A stretch of DNA of 64,000 nt from positions 108,703,001-108,767,000 of the forward strand of contig NC_133161.1 of the NCBI RefSeq assembly GCF_040802235.1, read 5' to 3'. The stretch is from Manis javanica. Taxonomy: Eukaryota > Chordata > Mammalia > Pholidota > Manidae. Position 1 is the first letter of the stretch. Every line of letters starts with the position of its first letter. The translations under genes were made by a program, and so were the position numbers. Positions 56,897 to 64,000 of this stretch are shown here, piece by piece. The notes under the pieces are model-generated. The model was not told where the DNA came from. It did not search any database and saw nothing but the letters and a program-made list of their open reading frames with translations.

Positions 56897-59800
56897 AGAC
56901 ACATACACCCCAGTATGCTCGAAGGAGCCCCTTGGGGGCGAAGTACAGTGTGGGGAAGCTGGCTGGCAGCACAGTCCTGTGTCCTGTGGGGGCCACAGAG
57001 GTGACTGTGCAGGTTCCTGGGATCCAGCTAGCAGGCTGATGTGTGAGCTGTGGTTATGGGCTGGAGGATCTCTACCCTGGAGCCACAGGTGGCCCCTCCT
57101 CTCCCACCAGGTCTCTGCAAGACAAGGTTAAGGGCAGGAAAGCAACCCCCGGGTCCTAGGCTCCCTTTCCAGAAGTAGCCCTATGCACACAGGCTCTCTT
57201 GCTCACTCGTACCTGTCACTTTGACACATCTGTACTACGTCAGGCTCCCTGTCAGCCTGCCCTGCCTATGGCCAGACCCAGAGGGAAGTCTCACCTGGCT
57301 GGGCGCTGGAGATGGATGTGGTGGACATGGACCTCTCCTTCTGCCTGAAGAGCTCCCGTGGGTTTGCCGGCTGCTGGGAGACAGGCTCCTGGGGGAGCAC
57401 AGGGACCCAGCAGCAAGCGAGTAAGGGCCAGGAGTGCACTGGCCCACCCAGTTCCTGGCTGCTGTGGGGGCGACAGACCTCTTCGCGAAACGGGCTGGGG
57501 TCCACACTGGGAGCTTCCAGCCTTCTCTCTCCTTTCCTTGGCCACCTGACACACCCACGTGTCCCAGGTTCCAGTCTGCCCCAACTGGCTGTGCAACTCC
57601 ACAGTAACACTGCCCTTAGACCTGCCAGGGGGAGCCTGCACACCAGGATCCCACACAGAGCTTCTGACAGGCCGCCTCCCATGAGGGACTGTGTGCCGCA
57701 GTGACTAACCCCACTGGGGAGAGCATCCAAGTCTCACCTGCTCCTCTCTGCTCCTCGAAACCACTTCCTGTTGCTCACACTTCCTGCTGGGGGTGGGCAG
57801 AGGGAAGAGCTGCACCCAGCCAGGCCCCTGGTGACCCTCACCTGCCCTGGATACTCCCTGGGAGGAGAAAGTTCCAAGCCAGCCCAGTGGCAGCCAACCC
57901 ACTGGGCCTCACCTCTGAGGGCCGGGCTCACTGTCCTGTTCCCGGTAGCGCTGCTCACGGTGGGCGGCCTCACGCAGCTCCCGCTCCCGGCGCTCCTGCT
58001 CCAGCCGCTGCCGCTCCTCCTGCACCCGCCGCTGCTCTTCCAGCCTGCGGTTCTCCTCCTCCTTCTGCAGGGATAGCCGCGCCCACCCGCCTGTTCAGCC
58101 CTGCACAGCCAGCAAGGGGTCCTGCCTTCTCAGCGACTCCATGCAAGCCACTCCACATGGCTGAAGCCTGCATGGGCATGTGGCGAAGCAGGGGACTTCA
58201 AAGGACACACGCTAGCCTTTTACTTAACCCTGCTAGGCCTCAATGTGACCACCTGTGAATGGGTGCTAACAAGACTTTTTGCTCTGTGAGCTTATTGTAA
58301 GAAAAACTGAGACACAGTGGCTAAGACATGTTTATCACCTGCCAGGAGCTTACGAGATGCCAGCTGCAGACCAGGGTATTACCTCGGCTTTAGCCCAGAA
58401 GCTGTCTTTTCCAACCCTTTTAATCTCAGACACAGCATTGGTCTTCTGGTACACAGAACCCTGCAGAGGACAGGGGATTCACTATAGGCCCCTCCGTGGG
58501 AGCGCACAGCACAGGCAAGAACTCCTGGGGTGGTGCCTGGCCCAGAGACCCTTACAGAGCCTGACAAGGTAGCCGGAAAGGCCCTGGAAACACCAACCAG
58601 GGAAGCGTGACCCAGACGGCACTGAGGGGGTCTCTGCATCAGGTCCCTGAAAGCTGGGCAGTTCTGAGGCAGGCCTGGGGCTGGACCCCAGCCTCAGATA
58701 GCTGACTACCACACAGTGCCCAGAATCTCCACGGATCCGCTGTGCCTCGGGGGACTTGCCTCCCCACCAGGTGCCAGGGCTGCATGCCTACAGGAATCTG
58801 CTCTCAACTCACAGGGGGCTGCCCTGTCCACCCCTGGAGTCTCTTTGCACAGCCACCGTCCAGGGCCACAGAGGACATGCTGGTGCTGTGGCCTCAGGGT
58901 GACTCGGCTATCCCTGCAGAGACCCTCTGACCACACAGGGTTGGCACAAGAGCTCTGGAACAGCCGACTGAACCCCAGGCAGGGCTGGGGGCTGCTCCTG
59001 CCAGGCACGTGACCCTGCTCAGGACTGGCAGCCGGGCAGGCAAGGGGCCCAGCCTGAGGGACATGGTGGCACAGGGAGGTCCAACCCATCTGGACGCTGG
59101 GAATGGCACACTCGGGCCCCCTGCCTCAGGCCTCGGCAGAACTCACCACGGGGGCCTGGGGACCTGTGTCCTGGAAGCGGCTGCTCTCCCTGTGGAAGGC
59201 GTAGTTAGCGCCAGAGGCCCTGGCCACCTTCTGCATGATGCACTCGGGCTCCACGTCCTCCTCAGCCCGGGCATTGATGGTCACGTGTGCCCCCTGCAGC
59301 AGGAGGGGCACTCAGCGGAGGGTAGCCGTTCTGGCGGAGGGCAGCTACCCACCTGTCCGCAAGCGCCAACAGGCTCTGCACAGGGCTCAGGCCCGACGGC
59401 GGGCAGGCATGCTGGCCCAAGGCCTCCACCCTGTGCTCAACTGGCTTGCGTGTGAGGCCTTTGTCCTCGTGCCATGGCGGTGGCATGTTCAGTACGGCTG
59501 TCTGTTCCTGCTGCAGTTAGGCAGACAGCTGGGGCATTAAGGGGCTCCTTTCTGATTGATGCAAACTAACAGTAAAACGCTTGGAAATGGACACATTTTC
59601 TACAAAAAGATGCCACTGATTTCCTCCTGAGGTGAGACCCAGGACCTCACTCACTGTTACTAAATATCTAATAAGACTGAGAGCTGCTCTTTCAGGTCTA
59701 GATGGAGAAACTGAGTTATTGAAAAAATTCTGGCCAAACATCAGATTCCGAGTCTCCTTGCCAGTAACCTAAGAACTTCAAGTCACCTGGCAAGTGAGTG

Positions 59801-62572
59801 ACAAACATGTTTCGATACAAACGCTTTTGAAACTAAACACAGCTGCCTCTTATGATGACTGACTACTGTGTACTGTGTGCATCTGCCAGGCTGTGTGCTC
59901 GGGAAACAAGTGAGACCCACGGCTCTGCCTTGCCCAGACCAGGGCCAGCGTGGCCCTCCTGATCAAAAAGGACACAATCCTTCATTCTTCTCCCCATGAA
60001 GGCTCTGGCCACACCCTGGCCTCCCATGCACTCGCTGAGCATGAGGGGAGCAGCCTCAGGTCACATCCTGAGGTCAGTGGGGTGTCAGGACAGGGCACAT
60101 TTCCAACTCCAACTGGGATTTCTGCTCACTTACAGCCAGGGCCTCTGGTGCCCGGTGACCTCTGGGAAGCCCTTTAGGGAGCAGCCCTCACCTTCAGGAA
60201 GCTGGCCATGGTGCTGACGTGGTTGGCACATGCTCCCTTCCTCACGTCGTTCACACCCTCGCCTGTCTGCAACACAGTATGCCCAGTGTAACCCACTGAT
60301 GCGCCGTGGCCTGGGCTTCCCCGCAAAGCCAGAGTTCTCCTGAGACCCGGCAGCTTCCCCGCATCTCAGCAAAGAGAAAACTGTAACTCTGAGGCAGAAA
60401 ACAAGGTGAGCCCACACCTCCAAGTGGGGGAGGTTCTTGGGACATCTGCAGGGGGCACCTCAGAATCTTCGTCTTTGCCCAGGGATTCTGTTCTGTTAAA
60501 GCCTTGTCCTGGGCTACCAGAGCCTTCCCAGCCCTTCCCTATGCCCTCTGCTCCCTCAGGATGGCTCTAATAAAGGGGATAAGGACAAGAGTGTCCTGTG
60601 ATGGTCTGCACTCCATCTGCAGGAGGAGCTCTAGGCCTGGAGGGTGAATTCTGTGCTCGAAAGGTCCCAGGTATTCTCTGGGCCACAGCAAGTTGACCCA
60701 CTACCCTGTTCATAACCTAGCTCTGTCTGAGCTGTCCTGAGGTCAAGTCCTCCTCTACTCCAGTCACCAAGAAGAAAAGGGCATTTTCCAGGTCACACCT
60801 TGATGAGAACTCATAGCCCTCTAGGTCCACTTACCCAGTTGATGAGGACAAACTTGGGCAGGCCAGAGTTAGGGTCCTTCACTCTGCAGAAGGCGTACAT
60901 CACCTTCCCACTGTTGAGCTCCTCCACCATCTCTTCTAGGCCACCCTCTGTGGAGTCACAAGGAGAATCAGAGGTGGCCCAGTGGCCTGTCCTGGCACCC
61001 AGTTCACTGGGACAGAAAATCCAAGTTGCCTCTAAACCAGGGCTCTCGGAGTCCCCTGTGTCAGAATCAGGCTCCTGGGCCTGGCCCACTGAAGTCCAGG
61101 AGACTCAGGGCTCAGGAGGTTTTTCACCCTACATGTCTATAAACACCACTTCTACAGACCCGTTCATAACTTCAGAAATAAAAATGTCATTTCACTACAA
61201 ATCAGACACCAGATTTCCAAATGGAGGGGCTCTGCCACATTTTACCCTTGTGTGGACCCCCCAGAGGGTCCTGGAATAAGAGGGCCTGTGAGTCTCCCCA
61301 CACTTACCTGTGTTTGCTTAGACTCCAGGGCCACTCAGAGGGTCCTAAGCAGATGGCACAGCCCACAGCAGGCACAGGCTCAGCTCTCAGGCCCTCTGAG
61401 TGAGGATGACGGGGCACAGGAGCAAGCTGCCCTAAGCCACTCTCCCAGACACAGGCTATGGGCCCAGCATATCCTAGACTCTGGGGTTTTTAACCACCCA
61501 CCAAACCTTCCCAGATTATGAGGAGGGGCAGGGATCTTAGCTACAGGGCTCCGCAGAAGCTGGGGTAGTCCCTAGCCCTGTGCACACCACTGGGGGTGGA
61601 GGAAATTTGGGCTGCTGAATCTGCGGCTCCTAGTTGCCTACAGTGCATGTGAGGCCACCGCCAGTGGCCTCCTTCTAGAAGGGACCATCAGAGAGGAGCT
61701 CATGGAAGCGACAAGCCCCCGAAACCATGGTGTGGCAACAGTGCACTGGATAATGATGCCATGTGTGACTGGGCCAGTCAGCTAGCCTTGAGTACAGAGG
61801 AGTCAGAGGCATCAGCTGGGGGCCCACGGCCCTCCGGCCCCTCAGGCCCAGCCCGCTCTGCCAGCCTCTGCCCAGCGCCTGCCGAGAGCCTGCCCTTCCT
61901 GCAGAGACCTCCAGATACGCAGACCTGAGTAGCACCTCCCAGTCACCCTGTTCCACGTGCATGGATGCTGTCTCTCTTCAGGGAGGGTGGTCCGGGAGGA
62001 GGGAGAGGGAAGGGTGAGCACCCTCTTCTCTAGCAGCACCCCGCCCCAGCCAGGCTAGGCACATGGCATGGGCCTGCGCAGGCACCTGTGGGCTAGGGAG
62101 TCCTGGCCTTTTTCCTCCTCTCACATCTCCAGCTACACAGAGCAGTGCTGTCCTGCGTCTCTAGGCTAAGAAAGCTAGGAGGAGTAATTTTCACTTAGAA
62201 ACATCTGGAACCCAAAGCTGACCAGAAGAGCCTGTGAGTGCTGGGGGCCGCACACTGCCTGGTGGGGCCCCCACCTGTCTGTCTGTCTGCAGCCACCGTG
62301 CCTGGTCCACACCCAGATCAGGGACCACTAAGTGAAGTAGGACGTGTCTACTCTTAGCTAGGGGAGCTGCGCCGCACACAGAGGACACTGGGTACTGAGT
62401 CCTCCCACTGTGATAGCACGGATGCCCGCTGAGATGGAGCACCATGGGTCACACACCTCTCCCCTTCGTGCCCGTCTATCTCCTGCTGCACCCCCCTCTC
62501 CCTGCCCAGTACTCACCTCCAGTCGCAGCCACGCGGATGTCATTGCTGTTACCTTCATAGGTAAAGAGAGCC
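55417..62572 (-). CDS. DBNL: Drebrin-like protein (mAbp1/HIP-55), last twelve coding exons; 5' end outside window
   Basis: DBNL is a cytoplasmic actin-binding adaptor that links F-actin to dynamin-dependent endocytosis and to T-cell-receptor and JNK signalling. Exons, 5' to 3' on the minus strand: 62517-62572, 60835-60947, 60192-60266, 59147-59293, 58383-58460, 57913-58064, 57738-57783, 57295-57388, 56577-56681, 56360-56472, 55981-56077, 55417-55556. They total 1216 nt, join in phase and give 404 residues after the split Trp codon near residue 28, close to the 430-residue human protein. Domains are the ADF-H domain, a charged coiled coil, a proline/tyrosine-rich middle and a C-terminal SH3. 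No stop or frameshift is seen. The first coding exon or exons were searched for and are not in 62573-64000, so they lie beyond the window. Confidence 0.95.
56360..57388 (-). CDS. DBNL: DBNL exons for the proline/tyrosine-rich middle; one GC donor
   Basis: The exons read [20 protein letters not shown] with [12 protein letters not shown] (57295-57388), [20 protein letters not shown] (56577-56681) and [19 protein letters not shown] (56360-56472). The two LYEE motifs correspond to tyrosines phosphorylated by Src/Syk-family kinases in the known protein. The exon at 56577-56681 ends in CAG|GCAAGG, a GC-type donor that keeps the frame. Confidence 0.88.
56862..56889. repeat. (CA)14 microsatellite in a DBNL intron
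   Basis: Fourteen uninterrupted CA units followed by imperfect CA repeats to about 56910. Likely polymorphic. Confidence 0.92.
57738..58460 (-). CDS. DBNL: DBNL exons for the linker and charged coiled coil
   Basis: The exon at 58383-58460 reads [20 protein letters not shown]. The exon at 57913-58064 is almost all E, R, Q and K ([14 protein letters not shown]…[19 protein letters not shown]) and forms a coiled coil. The small exon 57738-57783 reads [15 protein letters not shown]. Codon phase across 57913|57783 (AG + G) settles the acceptor choice. Confidence 0.92.
59147..62572 (-). CDS. DBNL: DBNL exons for the ADF-H (actin-binding) domain
   Basis: Four exons encode [18 protein letters not shown], then [20 protein letters not shown] and [14 protein letters not shown], then [18 protein letters not shown], then [20 protein letters not shown]. 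This is the actin-depolymerising-factor homology fold from about residue 29 to 135 and the start of the linker. All boundaries are GT-AG. Confidence 0.94.
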
Positions 62573-64000
62573 CTGGAAACACAAACAGGCTCTATAGCCA
62601 GTGCACTGGCCACCATCTGTTCTCAGGGCACCTGCCGTGGCCTCAGGCTGTGCCCAGTGCTCAGCGTGACATGGCCCTGACACACTGGGTAGGGAGGTAT
62701 GGCCTTTTCAGCTCTGAAGCTGGGGTGATGGGAAGTGCGCTGGTCTGACTTCCCTCAGGGCCGTGCTGTGCGGGACAACCTATGAAGACGGGCAACAACT
62801 ATTTTGAGGAAAACCAGGCTGTAAAGTTTTATGGCAACTTTTTACATTCATGTGTGAAACACTCGCCTGGCTACCAGGTAGGTGACCTTGAAAAGATGAA
62901 AGATTGTTCCTGAGCCAAAGCACCCCAAGAAGTAGGCAGGTGGCCCCTTGGAGTGCTGCCTGGTGCCTCTGTGCCTCTCCCCTCCGCGCTTCTTGGAAGC
63001 TAGAGGGGTTGGAGGCTCAGGTCTCTCTGGGTTTGAGACTCTTCCAACAGACACAGACTTTTATAGGTTGCACATGGCATCAGAAACCACAGGGACTTTG
63101 ACTCAACGAGCCAGAGCCCACACAGAACAGGCTCCTTGGTGGAGCAAATTTATATCTAGCAGAGCCTTAACACCATAGTTGACACTGGGCCATGTCTTTC
63201 TCCTCCTGTAAGACTGATTATTCATAAGAACTTTGGAAAAGATGTGAGCTTATAAACTTGTGTCCCTGAAATGCTGAAGAAATAGGGTAAATTTTATTAA
63301 ATCTGGACCATGGAAGGTCCTTTGGCCAGAACAAAGGTTACTCAAGGAGAACGTTCTGCAAGAGCAAGTTTCTCCACAGTCTGCACAGAGGTGTCATCAG
63401 CACCAGGTCTGCACAGTTCAGCTCAGCTCCAGGCAGTGCTGGCAGACCAGGGTGGGGCACTGACCCACTAAACCACATGTCAAGGGCACATCAATGGAGT
63501 GTGCCCTCTACCCATACCTCAGAGTTCAAGCCTGTGGCAGGCCAGACAGGCGCTCTGGGGGTAAATGGCCTAACAGCAACCAGACCAGCCAGGGCCTTGC
63601 TATATAGCCTGTGGTGCCCTGCCTATGCCTGAGAAAGTCGGGAGAAATCTGACCCAGGTTCAGCCAATCTGGTTGGTATGGAAGACAGGCTGCCAGGAAA
63701 GAGGCACTGCTTCCTAACAGAGAGAACGTGGAAAGAACGATGCTGAAAGGAACACTCAGAGAAGAGACAGAAGGCGGCCTGGGAGAACGTCCAGACTCTT
63801 GTGGCTGGAGTCCTGACCAGACCTCCTCTTGAAAGCCTTGAAGCCTAGCTGCTGACAGTGGGGACACTGGGCAGACAGCAGGGAACATTTGGCTGCTCAG
63901 CCCGGAGCTTCCAAGAAGGGACCCAGTAGCAACTAAGAGCCAAGCTCCATGCCTGCCGCCTGCCCCTCCAACTTCATTCCCCTCCTCTTGAGACCCTGGG
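62573..64000. other. DBNL intron; no exon recognised
   Basis: Sequence 5' (in gene terms) of the first DBNL exon seen. I looked on the minus strand for the conserved start of DBNL and did not find it. No other gene is seen. Confidence 0.6.

Noticed and set aside
61030-61130. Possible MER5-type DNA transposon fragment in a DBNL intron
   Set aside because: Only loose wording such as 'gtgtcagaatcaggctcctg' fits. It is too diverged to call by eye.
62573-64000. First coding exon of DBNL
   Set aside because: I searched the minus strand for the conserved N-terminal segment and an adjoining GT donor and saw neither.

Overview
This is a mammalian nuclear window: split genes with GT-AG introns, a CpG-island promoter, L1 and MIR repeats, endogenous-retroviral LTRs, and no prokaryotic gene organisation. 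Three genes recognisable by their proteins lie in the order POLM (+), PGAM2 (+), DBNL (-), the arrangement of the human 7p13 block viewed from the other strand. There are no Alu, B1/B2, carnivore SINEC or ruminant BovB-type repeats. The youngest repeats are one L1 lineage whose 3' end I associate with pangolins (Pholidota). That species guess is recognition, not proof.

1-9.4 kb holds the CpG island and all eleven exons of POLM (DNA polymerase mu). The exons are easy to align to the mammalian protein, but the gene is broken many times over: four in-frame stops, about five frameshifts and several damaged splice sites. It reads as a unitary pseudogene.

9.4-48.4 kb is almost wall-to-wall retrotransposon. 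10.2-14.8 kb has old antisense L1 pieces, a perfect 262-bp direct repeat, and LTR-like remnants. 14.8-28.5 kb is a full-length antisense L1 split by a younger full-length antisense L1 and by a 1.84-kb solo LTR with a 6-bp target duplication. 28.7-41.3 kb is a four-deep sense-strand nest: a HAL1-like element, split by a 5'-truncated L1, split in turn by a young full-length L1 that is followed by a retroviral env-LTR-poly(A) unit. Each level can be dissected by its target-site duplication. The young L1 has a tandem array of about 210-bp units in its 5' UTR, an intact ORF1 and an ORF2 with only three lesions. 41.3-48.4 kb holds older L1 and a degenerate LTR-flanked element.

48.4-54 kb is mostly unique sequence with the intact three-exon muscle phosphoglycerate mutase gene PGAM2 (TATA box, 253 codons, poly(A) signal). 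55.4-62.6 kb, on the minus strand, holds the last twelve coding exons of DBNL (drebrin-like, mAbp1/HIP-55), all intact. Its first coding exon or exons lie beyond base 64000. PGAM2 and DBNL converge tail to tail.

Functionally the three genes are unrelated neighbours: DNA end-joining repair (dead here), muscle glycolysis, and actin/endocytosis signalling. The points of greatest interest are the loss of POLM, the monomer-type L1 promoter, and the env-LTR-poly(A) unit carried within the same target duplication as the L1.
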